Assembly (NCBI RefSeq): GCF_932274485.2
Contig: NC_065887.2
Location: 43,605,201 to 43,669,200 of the forward strand
From: Patella vulgata
Lineage: Eukaryota > Mollusca > Gastropoda > Patellidae
Length of the DNA stretch: 64,000 nt
Direction of reading: 5' to 3'
Shown here piece by piece: positions 42,000 through 54,659 of the stretch. The first letter of the stretch is position 1. Each line of letters starts with the position of its first letter. The notes below the pieces were generated by a model. The model was not told the DNA's origin. It was given only the letters and a program-made list of their open reading frames with translations, and did no database searches. The translations under genes were made by a program, and so were the position numbers.

Positions 42000-42710
42000 A
42001 TAATTGCCTGACTGATTTTTTTCTTCTCAGGATTTAATAGATCCATAAAAATTTCACACCCCTCAATTAACACCCATATTTAACCCTAGAAAACCCAGTC
42101 ATCTGAGAAAACAGTTAACCCTTCTAACCATGACATTGATATTTTCTTTAACCAATAAGTGTTTATGTTCTAAGCTGATTCAAGAAAATTAAAGATATAT
42201 ATACATTCTCCACCTTAGTAATGGCACAGATATTTAAAATATTCAATAAACGTTAGTGAATATTGACTATGAAATGGGGTTTAACATCAAATGTGAGCTG
42301 TTTCGTAACCTGGTTGTTTCATATCAAGTTCATTCGTACCTCAAATTGATTCATACCTTTCCTATATAATAATGTTGTTGAAATAAAGGTGAAACCTTAC
42401 GGCATAATTAAATGATTTAAATAAGAATTAGAACACGCACGTGATTTCATGTCACCTAGATTACTTTTGCAATTGAGTGATAAGACATGATGCTGCTACA
42501 AAATTGCAGCTGATGAGCAAGTTGGGATTATTGACGACATCTGATATTTGAAAAAAAAAACAAAACAAATACTGCTACTTGCCTTTTGTTCCTATTTAAT
42601 CTGGTGTTGATTATTGAACCCATTCTGACGATAATTGATGAGAGAGTTGTGATTATTGATGATAATTTGAGGTGTGAATGAACTAGGTATGAAACAGCCA
42701 GGTAAAGAAA
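42000..42710. other. Stretch without recognised features
   Basis: AT-rich. 'atgaaatggggtttaacatc' at 42270 is a lone SINE tail. Confidence 0.5.
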
Positions 42711-42711
42711 C

Positions 42712-42920
42712 AGTCTGCTCCCTTAACATCCTTTTCTACACGAACTGGGATGATGAAAATGGACATATATGCCATGCATTGTGCCGAGGAGAATTTGGTC
42801 TGGACAACCTTTCAACAGCCTACTTTTAATTTTAATTTCAACTGTTAAGGTATCTTTCAAGCACAAACCAATATGTACAAGGGACCTCAAGTTTTCCATC
42901 CCAGCCAAATGACTAGACGC
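42712..42920 (-). repeat. SINE-B copy, diverged
   Basis: 'cttaacatccttttctacac', 'gaactgggatgatgaaaatgg' and 'accaatatgtacaagggacct' match the SINE-B body. Confidence 0.7.
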
Positions 42921-42964
42921 AACAGTTTGAAGCAACTGAAATGGGATGGACTGATAGTAAGTAA

Positions 42965-43215
42965 ACCTTCATACCAAAATGGTATCCAGAGTTGAAAAAT
43001 ACCAACAACCTCTAGTAATGGTATCAAAATACCAACAACCTCTAGTAACGGTGTCAAAATACCAACAACCTCCAGTAACGGTATCAAAATACCAACGACC
43101 TCCAGTAACAGTATCAAAATACTGACGACCTCCAGTAACGGTATCAAAATACCAACAACCTCCAGTAACGGTATCAAAATACCAACGATCTCCAGTAATG
43201 GTATCAAAATGCTGA
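42965..43215. repeat. 30-bp minisatellite, 7-8 copies
   Basis: 'aaaataccaacaacctccag' and 'taacggtatc' repeat. The period is divisible by three, so a leucine/valine-rich open frame on the minus strand is a by-product. Confidence 0.93.
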
Positions 43216-45509
43216 GATATATTTCAAGAAATGTTTTTCTCTTGCGTAGGAAATGTTATTAATAGTATAGATGATTATATGAGTATGTGCGTAGGTAGTT
43301 TGATTTTATGACGGAATGAGAGAAGCTGATGAGGTTTTGAAGAAAGGTAGGAATGCTGTTCATTCTATTTTTATCTGTTATATACAATAAGATATGATAA
43401 GTTAAACAACAGAATACTCATCTCCTTCAGTCTTCTCTCTATTTAAATATTCATTTTCATGTCCCTGCATTTTATACTCCCTAATTAATTCCTGATTACG
43501 CTATGGTTTGTGGTATTGTATAAGGCTGGGACAAAACTATCCAGTGGCTGTCAAACATAATTATAACAGGCCCTATTTGGACATTTGCAAAAAAAATTAA
43601 TTTAACTCTTCAAAAAATATGGGCCTTTTTTCCAATATTTTCGGGCAACTCTGAGATCATACCGGGAATCTCATGTTTTAGTGCTACACTCACTGATCTG
43701 ACATACATATAATATTGATTACTGTTATAATATCCCTTGCTGCCATTAGATCTTGATCTGCATATATCTACATACTGTACATATCCTTAATTGGTTGGAG
43801 AAAAGAGCAGAAAATGTTTGCTCAAACTGGTTTTCCTTTCTTTATAACCTCATAAATATGCATAGAAGAAATTTGTAACAGGTTAAAAAAAAATCACTGG
43901 CAATCTTGGTTACTTTGACATTTTGTGTCAAATTGTCTAGGACTGAATCATACAAAAACAAAAATAGGTTTACCTTACACTGTCAGTGGGGGAGATTTGA
44001 GTTTTTCCTTGTCTTATCCAAGTTAAATCTTCAAAGTATGTTTTATCAGTAATTAAAGTGATGCCTTATCTTTCTAATAGGTGGAACAGTTGAGTAGAAG
44101 ATTTACACAACACAAACCTCACCATATCCTAAAACACTTCAATTCCTTTAAACCATTAAACAAAATATACCCTTGGCAGTTCCGTCTCAATTAGGGGTAC
44201 ATGTTTTTTAAGGGAATAAGAATTACACAACACTGTATCCTGAATTTAAAAACACTGGCCAGTGAAATGTTTAGGTCTGTTCATACCCCTTCCACCTAGT
44301 ATTCACTTGGAGTATAACACTGGTCCTGTTGTAGAAAATATTCTTTAAAACCAATGCAAGGCAACAATTTTTTACTTTTTTAGAGTTTTACAAACAGTTT
44401 TTAGTAAAGTGCAAGACTGAAACTATAAAATACCCTAATAAGACTTTCGCTGTGCTACACAAAACTCCACTTGATCTACAGTTACTAAAGTTAAACACAC
44501 TGTCCAAAACTGACTATTAAACAGCAAATTGAGAGAAATTAAGTCAAATTTTGTGGAAATCCTAAAATTCTCTCTGTATGAGAACACCACCTATTGTACA
44601 AGGTCTTCTAGTTTATAAATGTGAAACACTCATTCCATTAAATTAACATGAAAAACAGTATAAAAGAATAAAACACTGGTCCATGTCAACATGTAATCTA
44701 TGAAGGATAAAGTGTGAGAACTTGACCTGTTCAGACAGCAACAAGACAACCTGTAGTGTATAGTGGTGGATATATACCTCATAAACTACACATGTACATC
44801 TAAATATATCTCCTTCACTTCCAGTCTATATACAACATATCTATAGCTGATATACACATAGTGGTACAAGAATTCTTACAATATCTCTCACTGACACTCT
44901 TCAATATTTACTAATTATTTTGGGGTTTTTTTGTTTTAAGTCTATGAATTATACCTGTTTACATAGATGTTCTACTACAGTAACAACATGTACATTTGTA
45001 CATCATGGCAATCATCTTTCTGTAGAATAATCCTTTAACTATCTCCAATAAACACTCTTTGATGCTGACTAATTTCTCTGTTTTGGGGGTTTCATAAAAT
45101 CCAAGGTGTGAAGTCTGTTATATAGGTCAGATAATACACAGAGAGACAGGTATGTACAAACACAGCAGGTATAATATACAGGTATTATATCCCCTCTATA
45201 ACCCCTGAGGCTCTCCACAAGGACATTAAAAACCTGGGAAATAAACACCATCAATAGCTAATATATGTCACCTATTGTCAAGGTATGAATGAAGCGAGGT
45301 CATTATCACCATGTGAGAAAAACAGTGGAGAAATGAAATCTCCTTGTTGTGACCCTACCTAATAGTGACTCAGAACAGAGAGAGAGAGAGAAGGCTTAAT
45401 CAAAATAATAACTTAATCTTGTGGTAACCAGTCACCCAGAACATAAGATATAATTTACTGAATAATCTAGGATTTTAAGTCCTTTTCGATCTTGTTTTTG
45501 TTTTAGAGA
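43216..45509. other. Stretch without recognised genes
   Basis: About 2.3 kb of AT-rich sequence without tandem arrays or family repeats, one of the cleanest parts of the window. I checked both strands for splice-bounded coding segments and saw none that I can support. Confidence 0.5.
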
Positions 45510-45765
45510 AATGGAAATGGGGTTTATCGTCTACTTAACACAAACTAGATAATTCCAGGACTAAGATTGACCTATATGGTTAAATTTGTTTCAATAGTTC
45601 GCTTGAGCGCAAATATCTTTAGCAGTGGGAGGAAACCGGAGAACCTGGAGAAAACCAATGAGGTTGGGCAGGTGACCCCACTCCTGGTCACATACAAGTT
45701 GGCAACAGAACCCAAGCTACCTGACAGACCTTATGAACTTTATCATTGGCCCAACTTCGTAGGTT
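45510..45765 (-). repeat. SINE-A copy
   Basis: 'gaaatggaaatggggtttat', 'taacacaaactagataattcc', 'gtgggaggaaaccggagaac' and 'gaggttgggcaggtgacccc' match the family. Confidence 0.85.
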
Positions 45766-45799
45766 GTCTCCCCAAGTTCAAGACTGCTATGCTCAAGTG

Positions 45800-45890
45800 A
45801 TTTTGTGTACATAAAATTGAACCACATGTTAGTCCCGAAATTACCTAGTTTGTGTCAAGTGGATGTTAAACCTCATATTTCTCACCGTAG
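45800..45890 (+). repeat. SINE-A tail in the opposite orientation
   Basis: 'cataaaattgaaccacatgt', 'tagtcccgaaattacctagt' and 'ttgtgtcaagtggatgttaa' are the reverse complement of the SINE-A tail half. With the copy at 45510-45765 it forms an inverted pair about 40 bp apart. Confidence 0.85.
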
Positions 45891-46560
45891 AACAGTGGAA
45901 TTCCCTACTTTACAAAAATGTTACTCTTACACAGACAGTATTTTTATCATTTTTTTTCTCAAGAACAGTGAGTGAACCAAACACCTACGGTTTACCTTCA
46001 ATATTCTGTTAATAAATATGTCTTCTATAACAATGTTTCTAATAACTAATGAAGCAGAACTTTCAATTAAATGGATAATGCCTTTTCTTACTTAAACACT
46101 CTACATAAATAAATAAACAACAAATATTTGTACTGATAATGGCTTAGTATAAACCTAATTTAACCAGTACACGACTACATTTAACGAACAATTAATTTTC
46201 TTGCCATGAAAAGATATTTGTTAATATTTAATCTCAGTGACCAACAGAATGCGAAGAACAAAGAATTCTTTAACCAGGTGTCTTCGTTAATAAGGACAAG
46301 ATAATTATTATTTTAACACTAATTATGAAAACAATGATTACTAATTAATTACACAAAGGTGTGGATTAGTAGAAACATTTTAATTTGTAGGTCAAGCCTT
46401 TCATCAATATCTATTATTCATTTATTTGTATTTATATATATCTTCACTCAACTAATTTTTTGCAAATGAGAGAGAGAGAGAGTTTGGAAATTAAGTGGAT
46501 ATATTTCTGATTTGCAATTTAGATTCAACAATAATTTGATCATTAGTTACACTTATCTTC
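45891..46560. other. Stretch without recognised features
   Basis: AT-rich. A short (GA)n run lies near 46470. Confidence 0.45.
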
Positions 46561-46564
46561 TCAC

Positions 46565-46920
46565 TAATCTAGAGTGTCCACAATAACTATCAGAAATCAT
46601 TACAATTTGTTTCGATTGTTTGTCTCATGACCTTAAACACTGTGTATGAATTTATATTAACAATAGCCTCTAGCGTGTCCACGCAATATCTCAAGTGATC
46701 AAGGGCCATAACTCTGGCAGTAATTATCAGAAATCGTTGAAAATCAATAGGCGTCTTTGTCTCAAGACCTTAAACACTGTGTATAAATTTAAAGTCAATT
46801 GGATATTAACTTTACACTCTAGACAGTCCACAGTGGACGCTGGACAGATGGACATATCCATGGACAAGTGCAACAGCAATATACGACCACAATTCCATGT
46901 GGGTGTATAAAAATAGAATC
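46565..46920. repeat. Dispersed repeat E copy
   Basis: 'gatcaagggccataactctgg', 'cagtaattatcagaaatcgt', 'tgaaaatcaataggcgtctt' and 'ccatgtgggtgtataaaaa' recur at 55737-56048 almost unchanged. Confidence 0.82.
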
Positions 46921-47104
46921 ATTAGATTCTGGGATCAACTTCAAGCAGGCCAGAAAAACTCTGTTCAGTTTCTGGATGCTGCTGGATGCTGGAATCCAAC
47001 TGACCACTAACTGTGAAATTGCGAACTCTGTTACTATGTGACCTTGTATCAATGAAGATTTGTATTAACTAAAGTGTACTTTATGTATATTTATTGGGAA
47101 AGAT

Positions 47105-47370
47105 GATGAGAGAAAGAGAGAAATGGGGTTTAATGTCCACTCGACACAAACTAGGTCATTTCGGGACTAACATATGGTTTAATTTTGCGCGTAGGGGTCT
47201 TTAGCAGTGGGAGGAAACTGGAGGACCCGGAGAAAACCCAAGAGGTTGGACAGGCGATTCTACTCCTTGTCACGTACAACCAGGGATTCGAAACCATGCC
47301 AGTTGACTCAATGACAGGCCGTATGATACAGCGCGCACATGCTAACCATTCGGCCATCCAACCCCCAAAG
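47105..47370 (-). repeat. SINE-A, most complete copy
   Basis: The minus strand runs from head GGTTGGATGGCCGAATGGTT (box A-like TGGCCGAATGGTTAG) through GGTTTCGAATCCCTGG (box B-like) and a body with GGTTTTCTCCGGGTCCTCC and AGTTTCCTCCCACTGCTAAA, to a CATTTCTCTCTTTCTCTC tail. The GGTTTCCTCCCAC core is reminiscent of conserved central domains of known animal SINE superfamilies, but I cannot confirm which. Confidence 0.9.
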
Positions 47371-47449
47371 ATGATGAGAACTATTTGTAGTACATGTACT
47401 ATGTATGTATACTATATGCTAAGATCATCTGTATTAAAGATTATATGTT

Positions 47450-47655
47450 TCTTTTATCCAGAGGGCCTGACAAGGGCAGCTGTCTAGTCATTTGGATGGG
47501 ACAAAAAACCAAGGGTTCATGTATACATTGGCATGCACATAAAGATCCCTTGGTAGTTGGAATCATAGTGCCGCTGCCCGTCTTCATTAGCCCAGTCGGA
47601 GCAGAACAGTAGGATGTTAAAACCCCTGCTCATTTCGTTTTGTTTCTTTTATCCT
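47450..47655 (+). repeat. SINE-B copy, plus orientation
   Basis: 'gctgtctagtcatttggatg', 'atgtatacattggcatgcac', 'cccttggtagttggaatc' and 'agcagaacagtaggatgtta' are in family order. Confidence 0.85.
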
Positions 47656-49985
47656 GTCACTTTATTGGTGGGGATTACAACCTGTAGTTGCTGATGTAGT
47701 CAACCATATCATATGACTAATGGGTGGTATGACTAATGGGAGGATACCTTACCAGTTGGGGTATGTTTCACCAAATTTACAATATATAATAAAATGAAGA
47801 TTAACAACAAAAGACTAAGATTAAATTAATATCAACATTTATCGCTGGACGGTCTTTGATTATGGGTAATAAAAGGTTCATGACCATTATCTACCAAAAT
47901 GAATGGAGAAGAAATAAACCATATCTATATGATATATAGTTTATCTATATGATATATAGTTTATCTATATGATATATAGTTGTCTCAAATTTTTGGGACC
48001 AAAATTGTGCGAACACTGTGGGAAAAAACAGTAAGAAGTCAATAAGATTTCCCCCACGATTTTACTCTTAATTCCCCAGCGATTTTCCGCTAAGATTCGC
48101 TTTGAAAACACTGTTTTTCGCTAGGAAAACACCATGTTTCGCCATGCTTTCCCACATAGGCTTATTTAACTCAAATACAATATAATGGTATACACCTTTA
48201 GAAAATATACTTGTAAACAACTACATGTATAGAGTAAAAATATAATTCTGGAGTGTGATTCCATAAACCCATTGCATGGCCGTTATAGATTTGGTGGGAT
48301 CACGTGACATACAGGTCTCTATATATCGATTTAGGATGCATGAAAATGTTTAATGCAAATTGTTTGTTTAAATGAAGAGTGTAATTTAGTTTAGTTTTTA
48401 ATTTATTTATTTTTATTAATAAACAACTATGCAACAACATCCAGCCCTACAAGTTTTACTAAATCAAGAAGTAATACAGTTTGCGTTGAATTACAATGAA
48501 AACAGATGTTTTCTCAGGGAGGCAGACTATGTTTTTATAGAGAATAGCTTGCTTATAACATTCATATTGTATAGGATAGAAGACGATTACATTCTATTAA
48601 CTAATTGGTCAACCTTATAGAGTGAAATGACTTCCTGTAGATTTGTCAAAAGCCTTTATCTGTTAGCTTGGTAGTTGAGATGTATTACTAGCGTTTGTTT
48701 TATATAACATAAATCAGAGAAATTAGAATCAAAGAACATTTTAAAATATGTATGTGCATTTATTCTGCAGTATTAATCAGGAAACTTGTGTATAAACCTT
48801 CTTGTACAAACTTGTGTATAAAACCTTCTTGTACAAATTTGTGTATAAAATCTTCTTGTACAAATTTCGAGCTACTGTTATCTAGATTTTGTATGTAAAT
48901 GTATAAACTTATAGATTGCAGAGGGTACATGTATGTACAGTAGGAATACAGGAAGTTAGAAGGTAGAAAAATAATTGAGCATGGAATAATTCAGAATGTG
49001 TACCCAAAATAATTGAATTATAATGGGGTGGAGACGAGAAATAAAACACTAGTGGCCTTTGTATAAATATATGACATGTGCATATAAATACATGTGTGTG
49101 AAATAGCTTTATTTAATATCCGCTTCCACCGAAGTGATTTCAACGACAATAAATGTATATTGTCACCGTGGAGATTTTACGCCCGCTTTAACATACATGT
49201 AGGTAATATCGCGTAAGAATATAGTACCCGAGTATAGCCTATCCACTGGTTGAATACATGTGTGCATACATAATTTGTAAAATAATAATTACATGGTGAT
49301 GACACTTTTTTGTGACAATCACAGAACATCCCCCCCCATCCACCCATATCGTTTTAATATGTCATATGTCATTATGTAATGGTCATGATTGGTTAAACAC
49401 AGCATAAGAATATAGTTCCTGTAATGGTCAAGATTGGTTAAACACAGCGTAAGAATATAGATCCTGTCTTGACCCAAAAAACTCAATGTTTTGAGTCCGT
49501 TTTTGACCACTTGACTTACCGTTCTGCGGATCACAGAGTGATTTATAATCTATGACACTGTACTGTATGAATGATTTATTTAGATTAACTGAATCTGATA
49601 GTAATGAAGTCATGTGCAAAAGCAAAAACTCATTGTATATAGTAGTCCGGTGGCTGAAAGGGGGGGGGGATGTTTGCCGGGAAAGTTCCAAAGGTTATGC
49701 TCTCAATATTTGCCAGGAAAGTTCCAAATTTTATATAGGCACTTTCCTGGCAAACATCGAGAGCAGAACCAAAACTTCCTGGTTAGCGAGCCAGTGTCTT
49801 ACTCAATGGGTCACTGTGACCCCCACAATTACATACCGTGTAAATTACATAAACTATGAAAGTTTGAAGTAAAGCTGAAATTCAATAGGCTTCTTTATTT
49901 CACTAATCTAAATGACGCATATAAATTTCCTACAGATCGGATGATAACTTTTGTTGTTAGAGTGTTCACAAAGTGCAACAAAGTG
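47656..49985. other. Stretch without recognised genes
   Basis: It holds two small tandem arrays (47920-47985, unit 'tatatagtttatctatatga'; 48783-48865, three 27-bp units 'cttgtgtataaaaccttctt') and a segment with unusual 'tttccgctaagattcgcttt' composition near 48050-48150 that I cannot assign. A repeat E fragment lies at 49868-49980. Open frames at 48429 and 49552 lack any recognisable family. Confidence 0.5.
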
Positions 49986-50150
49986 AAACCGGAGGACCCG
50001 GAGAAAACCCACGGCACGAGGTTGGACAGGCGACCCTACTCCTTGTCACGTACAACTGGGGATTTGAAACCATGCCAGTTGACTCAATGACAGACTGTAT
50101 GATACAGCGCGCACATGCTAACTGTTCGGACATCCAACCCCCCGTATATA
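49985..50150 (-). repeat. SINE-A copy, tail truncated
   Basis: 'accggaggacccggagaaaac', 'gaggttggacaggcgacccta' and 'cgcgcacatgctaactgttc' include the head but stop before the body's tail half. Confidence 0.88.
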
Positions 50151-50189
50151 CATTCCACTGAATCTGCGGATATTTCTACCAACTCCCTC

Positions 50190-50283
50190 ATAAAATCGTT
50201 TAATTGGCCACCAATCCCTCACTGGGATTTCGACGAAATTTCAGTGTGTATTTTTACAGGGGAGGCCAATTAAACGATTTTAT
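50190..50283. repeat. Small foldback with 20-bp perfect arms
   Basis: ATAAAATCGTTTAATTGGCC at 50190-50209 and its exact reverse complement at 50264-50283 enclose 54 bp. The arms end in AT-rich flanks. Probably a mini-MITE. Confidence 0.85.
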
Positions 50284-50468
50284 GAAACAATTCTAGGTTG
50301 CACTTACTGGTGTTGAATATATTATATTGACAATTTCACAATATTGTGTCGTTTAAAAGAGATTCAAACCCCATCAGTGGCTTTAAAGGAAATTATACAA
50401 ATAAAATTTACATACTTATGAATGAATCAATCAAATGGGGTTTAAAGTCCTACAGTAGTAATACTCAC

Positions 50469-50516
50469 AAGAATGATCAAAAAACACAGAACATCGTTTT
50501 GTGAACAGGTTGCCAT
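50469..50516 (-). CDS. Candidate first coding exon of the ARHGAP21/23-like gene
   Basis: The minus strand has ATG followed by 16 codons reading MATCSQNDVLCFLIIL and then GTGAGT, leaving phase 0, exactly the phase needed by exon 1 at 24127-24273. Vertebrate ARHGAP21 also begins MAT. The segment upstream (to about 50760) has mixed composition and no family repeats, as a leader or promoter might. The link would need a 26-kb intron. The rather hydrophobic peptide is unlike the polar vertebrate N-terminus, so the assignment is weak. Confidence 0.3.
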
Positions 50517-51575
50517 GATTGTTCACTAAGAACATAACTTAACACTAAAACACAAGATTCCTACACTTTATCTCAACCAACACTCCCACATTAATATCAC
50601 AGATCAATAAATTACAGTCACATCACAGCAGACAGTGCACGTTCTTTGTGTGGAATTCCGAGGCACATGCATGTGTCGTGTGTCACTGTATGCACAAGAT
50701 GCCGAATCAATCAATCAATCTAAATAGTTGTCTGCTTTCGTCGCCATCGTTATTCAACGAATATTCTATCAGATGAAGAATAAGATGATATTTTACTATT
50801 CCCTACACCTGCAATGACGCGTGATAAATGTTTATTTTACTATTCTCTACGCCTGAAAACAGTTTAAATTCTATGTGGCAATGGGGTTGGGTGGGGTGGG
50901 GGGAAGGTGCAAACAAATGAAAAAGATTGAAACATATTTTATATATATATTAATTAGTCTCTACGGCTAATAGCGGAAAGGGAGAGGGGGTGGGGAAGGT
51001 GCAAATAATTGAGAAAGATAGGAACCTATTTCGGACCCCACAGCCAATAGGAGCCCAGATATCACAGGCAATTGAAGGAAGGTGGAGGGGGGGAGGGGTA
51101 AAGTTGATATGACAATATTTACAGGTGAATCTAATCAATACTAAATAAAGATAATACGGTAGGCATACACCTTGTAGAATCCAGTTGACAAAAGGATTAA
51201 TTATAACATTAACATCCACAATTTAATGTATTTATTGTTCATTCTGTTTTCGTGTTTTTATAAAGATAGCTGCTGTTAGTGAGTAAATGATTTAGCCTAT
51301 AGTGACTCAATTATTTACTATTGATTAGATTCACCTGTAAATATTATCATATCAACTTTACCGTTAATTAACTTATCCTATACCAGATGACATGTCAGTA
51401 TGTCACACTGACCTGTCAGTAGTCAGTTGAATGAATCACATGTCAATCAATCTATGTCGTCATCAGGTCATCCATTGAACAGGCTATATTAAATATGTCC
51501 GGAATTCACCTCAGATTTACGATACAATAGCTTACATTCGTTTCCTGATATCCTCAGGGGGTTGTGGGTATAAAG
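50517..51575. other. Stretch without recognised genes
   Basis: It contains two related purine-rich blocks ('ggggaaggtgcaaa', near 50905 and 50993) that form an imperfect direct repeat of about 90 bp. Otherwise no feature. Confidence 0.5.
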
Positions 51576-51800
51576 TGAGAGAGAGAGAGAGAGAAATGGG
51601 GTTTAATGTCCACACACACAATTTAGGTCATTTCAGGACTAACTTATGGTTCAATTTTTATTTCAATAATTCGTAGGGGTCTTTAGCTATGGGAGGAAAC
51701 CGGAGGACCGGGAGAAAACCCACGAGGTTGGACAGGCGACCCTATTCGTTGTCACGTACAACCAGGGAATCGAAACCATGCCATCCAACCCCCCTATAGG
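51575..51800 (-). repeat. SINE-A copy with GA tail
   Basis: (GA)n, 'gaaatggggtttaatgtcca', 'gtgggaggaaaccggagg'-like body, 'gaatcgaaaccatgccatcc'. Part of the head is deleted. Confidence 0.86.
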
Positions 51801-51934
51801 GTGATAGGACACAGGTTCTGATCTCAGCGTGGGCTGAGACAAGCGGTTGTGGTCCTCACTACTTAATGACAAACAGTATGATCTAAAGTGGACATGTTTG
51901 GTCACTCGGCTACCTTACCCAAATTTCATCTAGT

Positions 51935-52160
51935 ACTGGGGATTTAATGTCCTACAGTTCTGCACCGACTGGGCTAATGAAGACAGGCATATGTCACAAA
52001 GTGTGCTATGAGGGTAACTTTGCCTGGACAAGGGATCTTTAACATGTACACCAATGTGTACACAGGACCTTATATTTTTGTCCTATCTGAACAATTATAC
52101 ATTGTTACCAGGCCCTCGGTCCTGCACCACTGACAAGGAGGAACCATGCCCGGAAGTAAT
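51935..52160 (-). repeat. SINE-B copy
   Basis: 'ggggatttaatgtcctacag', 'ctgcaccgactgggctaatga', 'accaatgtgtacacaggacc' and 'ctgcaccactgacaagga' match the family. Confidence 0.82.
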
Positions 52161-52755
52161 TTCTATATGATTGCTGATTGTCGTTTGAGCGATTCTTATT
52201 CCCTTTCAAACAACAAAATCGTGAAGTTCAATCAGTTCAAAAACGCTATAAATAATTAATTATCAGTCCAAAAATGGTTATCTTGTTAATATCTTGTGAA
52301 ACATGTACATCATAGTGAACTTTACTTCAGGTAAAACTATAACAACATACTGTTACACCTGAAGATTATATGATATCAGGTTAATCAACAGGTCAATAAT
52401 CCACTTAAACCATAAATATTATTCATACTGCTTAGATAATCTACAGGTATATAAACCAATCATTATTATCCCTGGACCCTAGACAAGGACTCACCTGTGA
52501 CATGTTAATACAGATATAACAGATTATTTTACGGTTAATGAGACTTTCCAATCTGTTTGGAGTCAAATTAGTTATTTTTTTTTTATCAAATTATTATTTA
52601 TTATGATGATGAGGTGCAAGACTTCCCGCCAGTCAACAGCAGGTGCTATGACCTACCTACTCTTACTTTAATTACCAACAGTCAGGGGATCTTTAACAGG
52701 TTGTCAATGGAGTTTACAGGAGTTCTGTTTTTCACTGAATCGGAATGATTAAATA
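52160..52755. other. Stretch without recognised features
   Basis: AT-rich. A short SINE-B-like block lies near 52630-52700 ('gctatgacctacctactctta'). Confidence 0.45.
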
Positions 52756-52759
52756 CTTT

Positions 52760-52935
52760 GACTGGCATGACCAGTCTCACATCACTGACCAGTCTCACAC
52801 CACTGGCTCTACCAGTCTCGCACCACTGGCTCTACCAGTCTCCCACCACTAACTTGACCACACTCACACCACTGACCAGTCTCACTCCACTGGCCAGTCT
52901 CACACCACTGACAAGTCTCACACCACTGCAAATGA
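52760..52935. repeat. Minisatellite 'ccagtctcacaccactggct'
   Basis: About nine units of 15-23 bp combine 'accagtctc', 'acaccactg' and 'gctct'. Variable unit length is typical of replication slippage. Confidence 0.9.
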
Positions 52936-53354
52936 AACCAAGCTGGATAATTCTGAGAAACTTCTCTCTGGGATTAAATAGGGTTTAAACACCAACGCTA
53001 CAGGTGTCATGCAAAAGGCAGGGTTAATAGAGCTTACTCATTTTACAACTTACTTTTTGTTTGGTAAAATGATATCAAATATTTAATCCGGAAGCTCAAG
53101 GATGTTGTGCTTGAGTTGAATATGATAATCAGCTATATATTAAATATATCTAAGGTGTATGAAACTGTGTCTGTAAATATTGGTATATGTTCAGATGGTT
53201 TGACTAATATATAAATAAATGACCTTTATTCTACTAATATACACCAGGATATATATATACCGTTAACTAGTGTGCCATCTGGTGGCCATATTCACTAAAA
53301 TACTAACACATCTACATGTATATCATCCCTGATGTGATATGCTGTCAAATTGAT

Positions 53355-53470
53355 GTCTATATCATATACATGTACATGTCTATATCATACATATAACTGA
53401 TGTCTATATCATACATATAACTGATGTCTATATCATACATATAACTGATGTCTATATCATATAACTGAAG
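53355..53470. repeat. 22-bp tandem repeat, 4-5 copies
   Basis: 'tgtctatatcatacatataac' units repeat. Confidence 0.9.
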
Positions 53471-54375
53471 CCACTTAATCACCATGTGCTGTTTTAAGAC
53501 AATATCATTTTCAGAATTATAAACCTCATATAGATCTGGGCATGGGTTCCATGTCGGCCATATATGCCGGTCGAGACTGAGGGCTATGGAAAATTACTAA
53601 AACTAGATCTGACCCATCGGCCATTTTGCACGGCAAAAAAATAGCACATTTTTGAAAAGAAAAAAAAAAAAAAAAAGAGACAATTTCCAAACATGGCTAC
53701 GATCAAACTCCACTATGTAACTATAAAATTTTTACGGCCTGTCCAGAAAAAAGCACATGTATCAGGGCCCCCCCCCACTCTGCCGGGCCTGTGTATAGCC
53801 ACGTAATCTCTTGATTGGTGTTATACTAGAGTTGTATACATAGTCGTCAACAGATTATACTGAGTGTTGTGTTAATAATTAATGATGAGTGTCTGGTAGT
53901 AGAACAATAAAAGTTAATTGATATATTGATATATGAACACATGTATTGTCCACATGTTATAAGAATTTTCTAGAACAAAGCCACTTTACCTCTATTACTG
54001 TCAATCTTATTTTTAAAATACAGATTTATATTTTCTTTTCGGTGTTTTTTTTAGTTTTGATGGCCTTTACTACATGAATATCTGATTGGTTGTAGTGAAA
54101 GGTCACATCAGGGTCAAACGGGTGGCTTTTGACCCTATGAAATCAGACATTTGATTAACCAATCAACGTTGGTGCTTCTCGTGGGTTACCCACAGTTCCG
54201 TGCACCTCATGCAAAAAATTTGCCGTAACAGACTGTTTCGTTGGCTAATCCCTTACATCATCCAGGACGTGGGTTATATAGCAACTCTTACAGATTATAG
54301 TGTAGTAAAGACAAGTGAAACGAAATTTTTAACTATAAAAAATGAAGCCAAATATCAATACTACTTCTATAATTG
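53471..54375. other. Stretch without recognised genes
   Basis: Includes poly-A and poly-C runs and the segment 'ggtcacatcagggtcaaacg'. No gene identified. Confidence 0.45.
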
Positions 54376-54659
54376 AATCATACATGTACAAACCTACACT
54401 CTTATTTTTAAACCAGTTCATAATCACTGGGGTTTTTAAGACAGTATCGTGTTGTGTTCACACGTACTATAAGCCAAACCAGTTTAACTATTCTGACCTC
54501 TTCGGTCGGAGGTCAGAGTTAATTACGCTTGGGTAGCTTAATATTCTTTATTCAGTTCTCGCATGCTTTCGATAACATTGGCACTGTCTGACCCCGATAT
54601 TTTCACAGGAATTTAACTAACTGCGTACTGTGCATGCACGAAGCAAGCTGGAGCCGGGG

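Noticed and set aside
48429-48620. Forward 63-codon frame beginning MQQHPALQVLLNQEV
   Set aside because: Looks slightly protein-like but has no splice sites, domain or conservation that I can see. Kept out as unsupported.
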